A program made the translations under genes and the position numbers. Below are positions 23,076 to 33,918 of a stretch of DNA of 64,000 bases, one piece after another; the first letter of the stretch is position 1; the number at the start of each line of letters is the position of its first letter. Source of the DNA: Heliocidaris tuberculata (Eukaryota > Echinodermata > Echinoidea > Camarodonta > Echinometridae); assembly GCA_025618425.1 (NCBI GenBank), contig CM046850.1, forward strand, positions 10,295,992-10,359,991, read 5' to 3'. Under the pieces are notes generated by a model. It did no database searches. It was not told the origin of the DNA and saw only the letters and a program-made list of their open reading frames with translations.

Positions 23076-23938
23076 TCACTGCCTCACGCCAAGACTATAT
23101 CCACCTCTAAGTAATTCATCCAGCTCCTCCGGCATTTCGGGAACGGTGTAACTCAAATGCCACATTAGATTCAGCTGTTCTTGTGTAGCATCACTGAAGG
23201 AGAGATATAAAAATAATAAGTTGAATGAAAAATGTTGTAGAGTAGACCTCAATAAAAATTTACTCAAATAGAAGAATATAACTAGATGCTGCTGCAGTCT
23301 AACTGGAATGACTAAGACAGTGTCTCATTACAAGTACACGTATATAGCTTATCAATACAAATAAATATTAGCATATTATAATTCTAGGTGATTTTTATTT
23401 TATTTTGATCCCTTCAAATATATATACTTGCGAATAAGTTCTATCTTTCAGGAATTAGACATTCTGAGAATTATTCTTTTTTAAAATCATTTTTATTCAT
23501 CGATCTGTCTACTGTTTATTGTATGACCCGTATCAGGGGTCCACACTGGGTTTATTTTTCACAATTTAACATGTAATGTACATGACAACTGCACTCCTGC
23601 CAACATTATAGAAGAAAGGCTTTTTGCCCAGTCACGCAAGTAAAATTTCATTATCTGAATTTTCCCTTTGCAAAATCAAAATCAAAGCAAAGCCAAAACA
23701 CAGTTGTAAAACAAATGTGCCTATGTCGAAAATTCTCATTCACTATTCAGTCACATAATTTTATTAGAGCAAACTATTACTTCTTGTCGACATTTTCTTG
23801 AAAACTATATTTGGGCTGAAAAGGTAATTTTACTTGAACTTACCAGTAACACTGGGAATCACCACAAAACTCGAAAGAAATTCTTTTCGTTGTTGAATCG
23901 GTTTGCTTTTTGAGGTCAGGCTTAGCGTACGCACGTGG
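23076..23938 (-). CDS. Possible two-exon coding fragment, unknown product
   Basis: On the minus strand an open segment (about 23938 to 23844) ends at a consensus donor (CTG then GTAAGT at 23843-23838). A 650-bp AT-rich intervening stretch follows, then an acceptor after ATATCTCTCCTTCAG, and exon 2 (23193-23076) ending in TGA. The phases agree: TG plus T makes Cys across the junction. The joined peptide includes RISFEFCGDSQCYC then DATQEQLNLMWHLSYTVPEM, and ends RGGYSLGVRQ. No family is recognised. No ATG or upstream exon is identified; an in-frame TAG lies at 23939-23941. It sits inside the 6.8-kb TIR element, so it could be a remnant of the element's gene, a captured host exon, or chance. 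Confidence 0.28.
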
Positions 23939-24078
23939 CTAGCTAGCTAGCTTGGCCATTCAAGGAGTGATAACTCCTTGGGTCATTGCACAACCGCGGC
24001 ATCGATCTCAGCCACGTTTTACACGCATACTTGCACTCATGCATATCGATATCGCATGCCAGGGTGCACTTGCACGAA

Positions 24079-24113
24079 CACAACACCATTGTGCATCGCA
24101 CAATGGTGTTGTG
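24079..24113. repeat. Perfect 16-bp hairpin CACAACACCATTGTGC
   Basis: CACAACACCATTGTGC (24079-24094), loop ATC, then the exact reverse complement to 24113. Confidence 0.9.
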
Positions 24114-24240
24114 CATCGCACCTGCCATTTCTGCTAATAGTACGTGTCATTAATAATTCATGAATCTAGCTCAAAAAGAGGTGCTCTGGAATTTCCGGTG
24201 CCATGCACGCTGAATGGCAAGTTTTGCGCTCTGAATTGAA

Positions 24241-24856
24241 GGTCCCCTGTAACCCAAATGATGTGTAGAGATGCATACAACTTATAATTCGTTATTCAAA
24301 TATCTCAATATATTTCATAAAGTTTTTAAATATTTTTGAAATCATTTTTCATAAATGCTAAGCTCCTCTCTTAAATATGCCACAGATCTCATTCCTGCAA
24401 AAACATCATCGGTCAGTCATAAGAGAACTAAGGAGGACAGTGGTATGTAGCTTTACCGGAGATGCCCCATCTGTTCTAATAGACCATACGATGCCTACAT
24501 AGGAGTTGCTATGTCAGACAATGTAGCATCACATGGAAAAGAATGGTAATGAGGAGGTAGGCCTAATGCTTGAAAGCATGCAATTCTATTGTGAGCATGT
24601 GCTGAGCTGCGGGAAGTTACATTCCACTGTCTTTCGAATCTTAGTGTAGTAGCTGACTGATGATTGGCTGTTGACGTCATTGCAGGAATGAGATCTGGAG
24701 CTTTGTAGGATGGAGCTTAGGAGGTTGGGAAAAATATTTTAAAACATACATTAAAAAATCTATGAAACATATCTAGATGCTTGAATAACAGAATATCATT
24801 GTATGCATCCCTGCCATCAACAGCAATAAACTTGCATTTGGGTTGCGTTTGGGGTC
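24241..24856. mobile_element. Inverted-repeat MITE with GATGCATACAA arms
   Basis: The left arm GATGCATACAACTTATAATTC then GTTATTCAA, through AAATATTTTTGAAATC and AGCTCC to CAGATCTCATTCCTGCAA (24269-24400), is matched inverted on the right (TTGCAGGAATGAGATCTG, 24682-24699, through GTATGCATC at 24801-24810). Outer ACCCAAATG / CATTTGGGT also pair. It separates a segment resembling 25285-25435 (left, 24095-24240) from one resembling 25440-25674 (right, 24857-25030), so it appears inserted into an older composite repeat. Confidence 0.65.
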
Positions 24857-25052
24857 TACACACCAGATTTCAAAAAAGTGAAAACCTAATCAAATATTCA
24901 GAGTATATGGTTGTAAGAAAAGTATTTAAAAGAGACGTCATAAACTTTAGTCAAAATAAATTTGACATCCTTCAAGTTTACAATGTGAAAACTTCAGTCT
25001 CATCTACGAGTATTAACTTTTGAGCTATTAACGAACTAAGTGTCATTTTTCC

Positions 25053-25674
25053 TAGTACTAGGTGTAAAAAAAAACATTTGACACTTTTGTTTGTTAATAA
25101 CTCAAAGGTTCTAACTCGTATCGGACTGAGGTTTTCAAAGTGTAAAATTGAAGGATGTCAAATTTATTTGGAATAAGTTTTGTGAAATATTCTTCATTAA
25201 TATTCTTAAAATAATGCTCTGAATATTTAATTAGGTTTTCACTTTTTGAAAAATTGAGACCACAAAATCTGTGTGTGTCAGTAATTAAATCAGAACACAA
25301 CAATTGCCACTGTGTATTGCACCTGGCATTTCCTGCCAACCTTTTGCTATCCAGTTTCATTAATGATTCATGACTCTGGGCTAAAAGACGTGCTCTGGGA
25401 TTTCATCTGCAGTGCACAATGGCCATTGTTCAGCCCTGAATTAATTACTGATACACACAGATTTTGTGGCCTTGATTTTTCAAAAAGTGAAAACCTAATT
25501 AAATATTCAGAGCATTATTTTAAGAATATTAATGAAGAATATTTCACAAAACTTATTCCAAATAAATTTGACATCCTTCAATTTTACACTTTGAAAACCT
25601 CAGTCCGATACGAGTTAGAACTTTTGAGTTATTAACAAACAAAAGTGTCAAATGTTTTTTTTTACACCTAGTAC
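25053..25674. mobile_element. Long inverted-repeat (foldback) element, 238-bp arms
   Basis: The left arm 25053-25290 and right arm 25436-25674 are reverse complements with only a handful of mismatches over about 238 bp, starting AGTACTAGGTGTAAAAAA at each outer edge. The 145-bp spacer (25291-25435) resembles 24095-24240 (ATGATTCATGACTC, GTGCTCTGGGATTTC). A diverged third arm copy lies at about 24857-25030 in the right-arm orientation. High arm identity suggests recent formation or gene conversion. The small ORFs within the arms are the same sequence read twice. Confidence 0.85.
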
Positions 25675-25877
25675 TTCTTAAATGTACGCGCAATCAACCA
25701 AACACAGTGCATGTAACAAAATGCGGATGACCAGAAAATAATATTCTTTTTTTTTTCCAAACAATGAATTCAATTCAGTTCATTTATTTCATTCTCCATA
25801 AAAATATACAAATGTGATACAGGTCATGGTACATGAGATATTGTGACATAAAGCAAACTAAAGGTATGCAATTCAAA

Positions 25878-26112
25878 CAGAAGGGGTCGGCTCGCTATTC
25901 ATAAGGACCGCTATTCATTTAACATGCGTTATCAGCGATCTTTATGACTTATGAATAGTTGTCCTTATGAATCGAGGTCCTCATGAATAGCGAGTTAATT
26001 TGTCTATGGTTTGCTCGCTATTTAGAAGGGCCGCTGCTTATAGAGGACCGCGGTGTTCATTTAGTCACGCGTTGTGGATAGCGGTCCTTATGAATAGCGG
26101 CCCTTATGACTT
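25878..26112. repeat. Imperfect inverted/tandem repeat of CGCTATTCATAAGGACCG
   Basis: CGCTATTCATAAGGACCGC (25893), CTTATGAATAG (25946), CTTATGAATCG (25964), CATGAATAGCGAG (25982) and GCGGTCCTTATGAATAGCGG (26081) form a self-complementary cluster with two GGTTTGCTCGC/GGCTCGC units. Confidence 0.55.
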
Positions 26113-26475
26113 GCGAGGTTACCGCAAACAGGATACCATATTGTAAAACAAAATAATATTTACACGAGAGATATTTTATAGGAGAATTGTGTCAAAACAA
26201 AAAGAGCATTTAGCCATATAAAACGGTGACCCAATTAATCGTAAAAGCAAGTAAATCGCACACAAAAAGACAGACAGAAAGAAACACATACAGAAAGAAA
26301 GCAAATCAATCGATCTCATATACTCCTACGTACTCACACATAGTCACAAAATGGGATTTGAAACATAAAAAAAAAAAAAAAACACCAGAAGCACATAATT
26401 TTTTTTTAATAGAAGAATTACTTGTAATGCTATTTTAATGAGTCAGATATTGTGTTGCTTACTAAATAATCTGTA

Positions 26476-26774
26476 AATAGGCCATTTTGGTAATTTATTC
26501 AAATTTATACACGTTTACCCCCGGCGTTTGCCTAGTGCCAAACTATTACATTCACCTGTAAAAAGCTATTCTTTTTCAGTAGTCAGAATGTGAATTGCAT
26601 GTATTAGACGTTGTTAGGTTGGACAAACATTTTGGCTTGACCAACCTAGCAACACTTAATTTATTCAATCTGCATTCTGACTATAAAAATACAGGTGGAT
26701 GTAACCGTTCAATACAAGGGGGTTTGACAAAGAGGTAAGCAAAAAATTTGAATGCAATACGATAATGGCCTATT
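26476..26774. mobile_element. MITE with AATAGGCCATT termini, copy 1
   Basis: The left end AATAGGCCATTTTGGTAATT is inverted at the right end (ATAATGGCCTATT). Inner arms TTACATTCACCTGT / ACAGGTGGATGTAA and AGTCAGAATGTG / GCATTCTGACTA also pair. It aligns over its whole length, in the opposite orientation, with 52076-52382. Both copies carry the inner GTTAGGTTGGACAAACATTT. Non-coding. Confidence 0.85.
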
Positions 26775-27202
26775 ATAAGCGGAAATTATATGGCGGTCTC
26801 TTATTGGTGGTTCGTGGATCCGAACTGTCTTAGACGTTGCGCAAAAAAACTTGCAGACCTTAAATTTGGAGTGTAAACGATTGGATGTCAATAGTAGGGC
26901 CTATTTGATAGTACTTGACATTTATTCTTGACTAAAATATTTTCCATTGCCCCGTTTACTTCAAGAACAAACGTTATTCGGGTAAAATCACAGAGTTCGC
27001 CGCATGTCTTGTGAATATATCTAGCAAGGATGAATGCGACTCAGACTAAGCTAAGTGGCAAACTTGCACCACCCATGCTGGAGGCGAGCACATAGCCGTG
27101 AGAGGTGCAAATTTGCTCCAATCCAGCGGTGGAATTGAATCTGCACCTTTTTCTGCAAAGTTGCACCTTTTCTGCACCTTCATTTTTTAGAGTGTAGTAT
27201 TA

Positions 27203-27507
27203 CACTGTAAAAAAAAAAATTGACGTTTTTTTCACGGGAATTTCCTGGCAGTCAGGATGCTGGGAATGCCAGTTTTTCCACAGTTTTTTGTTTTGTTTTT
27301 GTGTTTGTAATTTACCGGAAATCAGCATATATTCACAATAAAATTATGTATATTTACAATGAAATTATGTAAATATATGCTGATTTCCGGTAAACCAACA
27401 AACTTGCTGTTGTTTAACAGAAAAAGACTGTAAAATTGAAATAACAGCAATAACTTGTAATTTCAAGGGCTAAAAAACCTGTAGTTTTACAGTTATTTTT
27501 GATAGTG
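27203..27507. mobile_element. MITE with CACTGTAAAAA termini, copy A
   Basis: It starts CACTGTAAAAAAAAAAATTG and ends TTTTTGATAGTG. The interior GGGAATTTCCTGGCAGTCAG, CTGATTTCCGGTAAACCAAC and CAACAAACTTGCTGTTGTTT match 39488-39814. It directly abuts the 8-bp TSD of the 6.8-kb element. Its flanks, TAGTATTA and TAGTAGTC, agree at 6 of 8 positions. Confidence 0.78.
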
Positions 27508-27630
27508 TAGTAGTCGTAGCAGTAGTAGTAGTAGTAGATGACTTGTAGTAGTGTATTCGTAGAAGTAATAGTATTAGTATTAGTAGTAGTAGTAGTAATA
27601 GTAATAGTAGTAGTAGTAGTAGCAGTCGTA
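27508..27630. repeat. (TAG)n-rich microsatellite
   Basis: GTAGTCGTAGCAGTAGTAGT onward, degenerate, to about 27625. It probably continues the tract at 20336-20396 that was split by insertions. Confidence 0.85.
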
Positions 27631-27822
27631 TAAGAATCACCGGCATAGCCACTTTTTGAACGGGGGGGGGGGGGGGGCGGGGGGAGGAGGGGTCACCTCA
27701 AAACACCTTGGGTAGGGGTAGAGTTAAGGTCTTGACGCCCAGGTTCTGTGGATGACCTTTTTTTATTTTTAGCGGTGAACAGGAGGGGGCATTGCTCCCT
27801 CGTGCCCCTGGCAACGCGTATG

Positions 27823-28052
27823 AGAAGAAGAAGAAGAAGAAGAAGAAGAAGAAGAAGAAGAAGAAGAAGAAGAAGAAGAAGAAGAAGAAGAAGAAGAAGA
27901 AGAAGAAGAAGAAGAAGAAGAAGAAGAAGAAGAAGAAGAAGAAGAAGAAGAAGAAGAAGAAGAAGAAGAAGAAGAAGAAGAAGAAGAAGAAGAACAAGAA
28001 GATGAAGAAGAAGAAGAATAAGATGAAGTAGTAGTAGTAGTAGCAGCAGCAG
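27823..28052. repeat. (GAA)n long microsatellite, then (GTA)n/(GCA)n
   Basis: About 60 uninterrupted AAG/GAA triplets (27823-27993), then interrupted GAA, GTA and GCA triplets. Long GAA tracts are known to form triplex (H-) DNA. All overlapping frames (poly-Lys, poly-Arg, poly-Ser, poly-Leu, poly-Phe) are artefacts. Confidence 0.97.
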
Positions 28053-28200
28053 CAGCAGCAACAGTATACCAAAAACACACACACCCACCCACACACACCA
28101 GCATAAACGCCATAAAACACCAGCGCGGAAAAAAAGTGGTGCCCTTATACTTTGGACGGCCGTTGAACGAGCATAAATATTCTTATATTACATGTTGATT

Positions 28201-28707
28201 CTAGGAAAACTACCCCCTGGAAAACTACTCCCTAGGACAACTACCCCCTAGGACAACTACCCCCAGGACAATTACCCCCAGACAACTACCCCCCTAGGGC
28301 AACTACCCCCTGGAAAACTACCCCCCAGGACAACTACCCCCAGGACAACTACCCCTAGGAAAAAATAGCCCCCATAAAATCCCCCCGAACAAAATTTTAG
28401 CCCCCCAGGACAATTACAACCCCCCGACAATCACCCCCTGGACAATTACCCCCCAGGAAAAATTACCCCCTATAAAACTGACGATTACCCCAATATCCCC
28501 CTCCCCCGTCCCGGAACAAAATTTTAGCCCCCCCCCCCACCCCCGGACAACTACCACCTGGACAACTACTCCAGAATCCAGGGGGTAGTTGTCCGGGGGG
28601 GGGGGTAATTGTCCTAGGGGGTAGTTGTCCTGGGGGGTAGTTGTCCAGGGGGCAGTTGTCCGGGATAATTGCCCGGGGGGCTAATTGTCTAGGGGGGTAG
28701 TTGTCTG
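28201..28707. repeat. Head-to-head satellite of ~17-bp ACTACCCCCTAGGACA units
   Basis: From 28204 to about 28571 the units read ACTACCCCCTAGGACA or variants (AATTACCCCCAGGACA, ACTACCCCCTGGAAA). From about 28577 to 28707 the same unit appears reverse-complemented (GGGGGTAGTTGTCC). The switch point is AGAATCC (28573-28579). The tract can form a long G-rich/C-rich cruciform. It is unlike the telomere repeat TTAGGG. Confidence 0.88.
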
Positions 28708-28714
28708 GATACTT

Positions 28715-31250
28715 TACATGTTAGATATCAGACCAAATGATCTTTATAATTTTTTATTTTGTATAGGCCTATATTTGGGGCTTAAATTTTGAGATACCGC
28801 AGAAACACAATTATGCGACCGAGCTTTTGAAAATTTACGCATTTTAAACCATTTAAAGGCACTATTTCTCATAATTATGCACTTTACCTCTAAAGACCAT
28901 GGAGTTACTCCCCGGGGAAAGATGCACATGATTTTAATCCTATACAAATCAATTACCGCCATTTAATGTATTGTAGATTAACAAGTCAGAAAAAAAATAT
29001 TTTATTAAGTAGCTCTGCAGGTCTAGCACCCATCCCGTCTCGACAATGAGGATTATACCTGAAAGGAGGTGAAAACCCATGCATGATTAAAAAGTAAATA
29101 CAAGTTTATTAGAGCATACAAGTAAAAGGATTAAAACCCCGTTAGATCCTGAACCGCTATTCGCCGTTCTATCAGCTCACTCAGTAATGTAAGAGGTATA
29201 ACTGTATAAGAAGGTAAGGAAAAAGGAAAAGCGAAATGGATCCACGGGCAGCTGTATAACATGAAATCATCATGATTTGACTCAAGGAAAAAAAATTTAA
29301 GGTGTAGACACAACCGTATACGGAGTGAATGAGGAAAGCTTCCTTTCATCACACCTGTATGAAAGAAATGTACCTGGACTTTATTTTCTGCATGTCAAGT
29401 CTCCTACGTAAACTACAAGGAAACTTTGCCATTCTCATCACGAAACACACATCATGGTAAAACCGTTCTCTGTCGTTTTTATATGCCAAAACACATGCCA
29501 AAAAGATGTACACGAATCTTGCGAGTATACATGTACAACTGGACTTGAGAAGAAATAAGGGGTATAAAGTACTGCATAAAGCAAATGTGTTAGTATTCAT
29601 TCCTTTTTCAGTTAGTTCCGGGGGGGGGGGCGGTGTAAATAAATTTTAAAAATCCAATTGGATTTCAAGCAAATGGTTTCATATTGGTTGTGGTTTCCTC
29701 CCTGTATTGATATTTGCTATTCATAACCCAGGTGGCATGAAGTTCATAGTTTCTTTCCCCGTTTCTAAATAAAGTCATCCCTACATGATTATGACATGAA
29801 GTGCTTTTATTTGAGATATTTCATTCTTTGACATTCTGAGAAGCCATCCTGTTATATTTATTTAGAGTGTTCAGTTTTTATGACATTCCTGAGCACTGTT
29901 TTATTGCAAATTCCTTTAAGGAGAACAGCTTATTTAGAAGATTGGTGGACCGCATTGCGGTGAGATTGATAATGTGAATAAATTTCATTACGATATGCTT
30001 GCTATTCAATAGGTCACCACAAGGAAGAACAACCTGCCATTGAAAAGCAATGTTAAATTCCCTTATACAATCTTTGTTTTTTCTTCATACCAACCCACAT
30101 CAGTGATATCGAGGCCTTTGATGATTTATGGGTTACCCCCTTGCCATGCACGTCTCATGTCTCATCGCGTGCCGTGCTTCTTTCCAATTTCCCTTTTAGG
30201 AAACTGTTAATAGTTTTCCAGAGAAACAGGAAAAAAAAATTGATAAACGAGCTGTCATAACTGAACATTATCAGATTTCGTTTTCAGAAACAATACTTGG
30301 CAATCAGCTTGATATAAACTCCTTTAGTCTATAATTTTGCATTATTTTATTTACCACGCATTATGCACACGTATGTACTGGACATCAATCATGTCAATAG
30401 TCCGACATTACACCATCGTGACCAGCCGGTGACCTGCACAGTTCAGGGAAACAATAATTTTGTTAACATTGTGCGCTTTTGTCTTCCAAAACAATGTTTC
30501 GGTATCCCTATTCATTTTTCTACACGTCGCACTGAAACCAGGGAAGTGGAAGAGATACCCTCAAGATCTTGTATACATATACCTGATATAGGATTGGTTT
30601 CAAGCGGATAAAGTTATTTTACAGTTGTACAATAACAATGAATGCACTGCAGCTAGAAGTTTCACCTGAACGTTTATCAGCGGCTCTTGTCTGCATAAAC
30701 ATGATAAATTCACCTTCATTCCAAGGGGGGGGGGGGGGGGGATGGGTGGGTTAATAGATACTAATAAACTCCTAAGGTTTGAAAATACCTTGAAAAACAG
30801 CACAAGCTTTTCAAGTTCTAAGAGAGACTATAAACAACTGTGTTCAAGTCAAAAGACACAGGTAGGTCGAACCACCTCGAAGCCAATCATTGAATAAAAA
30901 AAAAAAAAAAAAAAACTACATACAAACTGTTTCCATGTTTTGAGAACATAAAACTGGATTACAAAATAGCCCTCCTTCTGTAGAAAGTCACCGACAAGCA
31001 AGAATAACACTTAAAAGCACTGGCGTAGCCAGAGGGGATGATTGGGGCTGGCTTATGTCTCCTTTTCTTTTACTATGCCTTTATGTGGTTCTCTCTTTCT
31101 CCGCTGCCTTTGAGAGCTTATCGGTGCATGTATGATCACTTACACTTTTGGGTTTGTACATTTTTGCATGAGGTGAGCATCATCCTATCATGAAAGAGCT
31201 GTCTCCGTCGCAGGCAACACGATTAGACTACTATATACAGGGCTGAAAGT
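28715..31250. other. Unassigned DNA
   Basis: About 2.5 kb without recognisable genes or repeat families. G-runs occur at 29622-29631 and 30725-30740, and poly-A at 30897-30914. Short ORFs (for example 30363-30611 on the plus strand, 82 residues) show no motif I recognise. A decayed hAT-like end (CACTGGCGTAGCCAGAGG) lies at 31018-31035. Confidence 0.45.
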
Positions 31251-31254
31251 TATG

Positions 31255-31355
31255 CCCCTTCAGTGGCGGATCCAGTTTTCTTTGGCGGGGGAGACAAACA
31301 AACAAACAAAAAACAAAAACAACAACAACAACAACAACAAAAACCACTCAGTACT
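31255..31355. repeat. hAT-like terminus fragment plus (AAC)n
   Basis: CAGTGGCGGATCCAGTTTTC at 31261 resembles the terminus of the 33919-34274 element. It is followed by CAAACAAAC and (AAC)n up to the next MITE. Confidence 0.55.
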
Positions 31356-31716
31356 TTTAAAGATAAAGTTGAGTTCTGGTCATGAGATTGAATTGTGAAA
31401 GAAATTGTCTAAAAGCAATTGGGAAAGGTTGATTATATAGCAAATAAGAATTGGTGTATGTTGTAAGGTTTTAGAATCACCAAAATGATAAGAAATTGAC
31501 TCAATCCTGTCACATGCACTGCACACAGAAATGTGAATATGGGACTACCCGAACATTTCAGCTGTTTCTTGTCATATTTTGAAGGTGGGAGCATTTGAAG
31601 AGCAATCCTTTTCAGGGGACATATCTACTATGATAATCTTTCAAACTAACATAAAAAGAATGAGAAAGCTCACAAATTATTTTTTACCTTTCCCAGAACT
31701 CAAGCTTCCCTTTAAA
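31356..31716. mobile_element. TTAA-type MITE (AAAGTTGAGTTCTGG family), copy 2
   Basis: It starts TTTAAAGATAAAGTTGAG and ends CCCAGAACTCAAGCTTCCC then TTTAAA, so both edges carry TTAA. It aligns closely with 5341-5723 but has lost part of the GTTCGGCCCGAAC palindrome (CCCGAACATT remains). Confidence 0.82.
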
Positions 31717-32377
31717 TAGGGGTGCTCAGAATTTTACCTGAGTTTCTCCTGGAGATAACCACGGGATACTACAGCACCCCCTGTACCACTGACTCCCAAG
31801 GCCATTCTATTATGAAGACGAAAGTTGTGCCCCCATCCTCCCCCCCCCCTTTTTTTTGAACACATGCGCATTTTGATAGCGTCTGGATTCTGCACTTGTG
31901 GACCTTAACCGTGCTCCATTTGATAACTTTGTATATCCTATCGAATGAATTATGATAGTAATACCCATTGATACTGGAGTCTATATATCTTTTTACAGCT
32001 GAGTGATTGTAGGTTTGTCACTAGTCGACAGTGGGGTAGACTAAGAGGAAATGAAGCCGGGAGTCGTCTCTCTGTCTATAGTTTAATACATGTTTGTTAA
32101 TCATAACTCATGTTAACTGGGACATCGTCAATAGAGGGATCAAAAGATGGAGATGTGTACTTTAATTGTTCATCTGATTCATAGAATTGATCCTTGACAT
32201 AACTTTGCCAGGGACATGTACAACACTTTTGGAGTCAATTCAGTACGTCTGTTGTGTGTTCAATCGATGCAGCATTCTCAACATGAGCATACTAAGTAGA
32301 GAACCTAGATTCTGACCTTGTTTTGGGTCATCACAGATCATACACTGCTCCGGGTATCTGCGCCCCTGGATTTTTTA

Positions 32378-32650
32378 AGTTGTGGGGATTTTGAAAGCTA
32401 TTCTGCTCATAGTTCATACATTGCTCTGGGAATTAATCTACTTTCCCCTGAAATTCTTAGTTGTGGGGATTTTGAAAGCTATTTCTGCTCATATTTCATA
32501 CATTGCTCTGGTATACTCTCCCCTGAATTTCTAAGTTGTGGGGATTTTGAAAGCTATTTCTGCTCATAGTTCATACATTGCCCTGGGAATTAATCTATTC
32601 TCACTTGAATTTTTAAGTTGTATTGATTCTGAAAACTATAAATATGATGA
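32378..32650. repeat. Tandem repeat, ~75-82-bp unit, four copies
   Basis: AGTTGTGGGGATTTTGAAAG recurs at 32378, 32459 and 32534, and in diverged form at 32616 (AGTTGTATTGATTCTGAAAA). Each is followed by CTATTTCTGCTCATAGTTCA, TACATTGCTCTGGGAATTA and a CTGAATTT block. The frame through the first three copies is open, but unit-length changes shift it, so coding is unlikely. Confidence 0.85.
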
Positions 32651-33159
32651 CGGATCTGATAACCACCGTACCTCACATGGCACTCAGAGAAAGAGTCAAC
32701 GAGGATATCACATAGGAGAATGTTCAGAAAGCACAGTTACACCCCCCCCCCAAAAAAAAAACCAGTGGCGTCGCCAGACCAATTTGAATCAGAGGGAACG
32801 AAACAAGGTAGTTAAAATTTTTCCAACAATCCAGCAAAATAAATAAAGAAGGTAATTTTTGAGATTATCCGACACCTTATATGAATGTCGGATCGGTTTA
32901 CCGTTATTTGTTTTTAATGAGTGTGAGTGCACCCTCACTCCCTCTAGTGACTCCCCTGCCGCCCCCCCCCCCCATACTCATTGCTATTGTTGCTGTATCT
33001 TCCTTACCTCGCATGTTCTCTATTTCCTCTTTTTTCTTCTTCTTGCATTAGTCTCGTTATTCTTGTTCTTTTTATTTGTCCTCATGTTAATCTTTATTCA
33101 TTATCACCTTTCCTTCGTCGTCACCCTCTCCTTCCCTCTCCTTCCCCCATCTCTCTCAC

Positions 33160-33175
33160 TCACCCTGTCTGTCTA

Positions 33176-33228
<53 letters not shown>

Positions 33229-33250
33229 ATCCGAACTCTCTCTCTCTTTC
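33160..33250. repeat. (CTGT)n and (CT)n microsatellite
   Basis: About a dozen CTGT units (33166-33216), then CT-rich text. Confidence 0.9.
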
Positions 33251-33293
33251 TCTGCACTGTCAGTGTCTATTTGTCTTGATCCAAAATGCATCA

Positions 33294-33640
33294 CTTCCCT
33301 TCATCATATCCTTATCTATCCTTAATCTATTCCTATAATATGTCTCCCGCAGTCGGTCTGTCTTTCTCTCTTTCTTTTTGTGCCATCTCTGCCTTGTACT
33401 GCTATCCCACTATGGCTGACTTGTCATACCAAGTTTGAACTTTGTATTTGCAAGTCCTTTGCTGACTTGTGAACTCAACATTAGAATATATATTCATCCC
33501 TTCCCTTTACCATATCCTTATCTATCCTTAATCTCTTCCTATAATATGTTATGAAAATGTATATTCTAATGTTGAGATCACAAGTCAGCAAAAGACCTGC
33601 AAATACAAAGTTCAAACTAGGTATGACAAGTCAGCCATAT
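33294..33640. repeat. Stem-loop with direct repeat in its loop
   Basis: Arms 33411-33495 and 33556-33640 are inverted copies (TATGGCTGACTTGTCATACC at the left edge). The ~50-bp loop (ATATCCTTATCTATCCTTAA, then TCTTCCTATAATATGT) is a near-identical direct copy of 33303-33343. The layout suggests template switching or a foldback insertion next to its own donor sequence. Confidence 0.8.
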
Positions 33641-33918
33641 TTTCCCCTTTCAAAGCTGCCTTTAAGAAAAACATTCATGTGCATGGGAGATTTGAGATCT
33701 AGAAAAGCATACCCCTATCCAAGCATATCATGAAGACTTACCTCAGGAGCTGTGTTTTTATTTCTTTTGTGATACCCGGGATGGATGGAGCTAAATAACA
33801 TTAAGAGATTGGAATAAATGGCTCCAATCCAAGATAATAGGATCTGAGCAAGTATGAATTAGTCAGACATCGTTTACGATTGATATGACCTTATGAAAGT
33901 ACAAATCATAGTTGAGAC

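Larger units (their letters stand above)
20405..27194. mobile_element. 6.8-kb TIR element with 8-bp TSD, nested insertions
   Basis: The left end is CACTCTAAGAAATATAGG and the right end, reverse-complemented, is CACTCTAAAAAATGAAGG. The directly flanking octamers are identical: TAGTATTA at 20397-20404 and at 27195-27202. An 8-bp target duplication is typical of hAT and P superfamilies, among others. Just inside both ends lie clusters of GGTGCA/TGCACC motifs, arranged in a 78-bp tandem array on the left (20495-21045). The interior contains several nested MITEs and a possible two-exon coding fragment, but no recognisable transposase. It is therefore probably non-autonomous or heavily invaded; the superfamily is not settled. 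Confidence 0.7.

Noticed and set aside
27698..28120. 133-140-residue frames, poly-Leu/Phe/Ser and poly-Arg/Lys
   Set aside because: Translations of the (GAA)n tract in every frame; no biological sequence.
28201..28707. Interstitial telomere
   Set aside because: The unit is ACTACCCCCTAGGACA-like, not a TTAGGG-type telomere repeat.
32318..32569. Frame with repeated SCGDFESY peptide
   Set aside because: It follows a DNA tandem repeat whose unit length varies (81, 75, 82), so the frame is not kept; no start or splice context.
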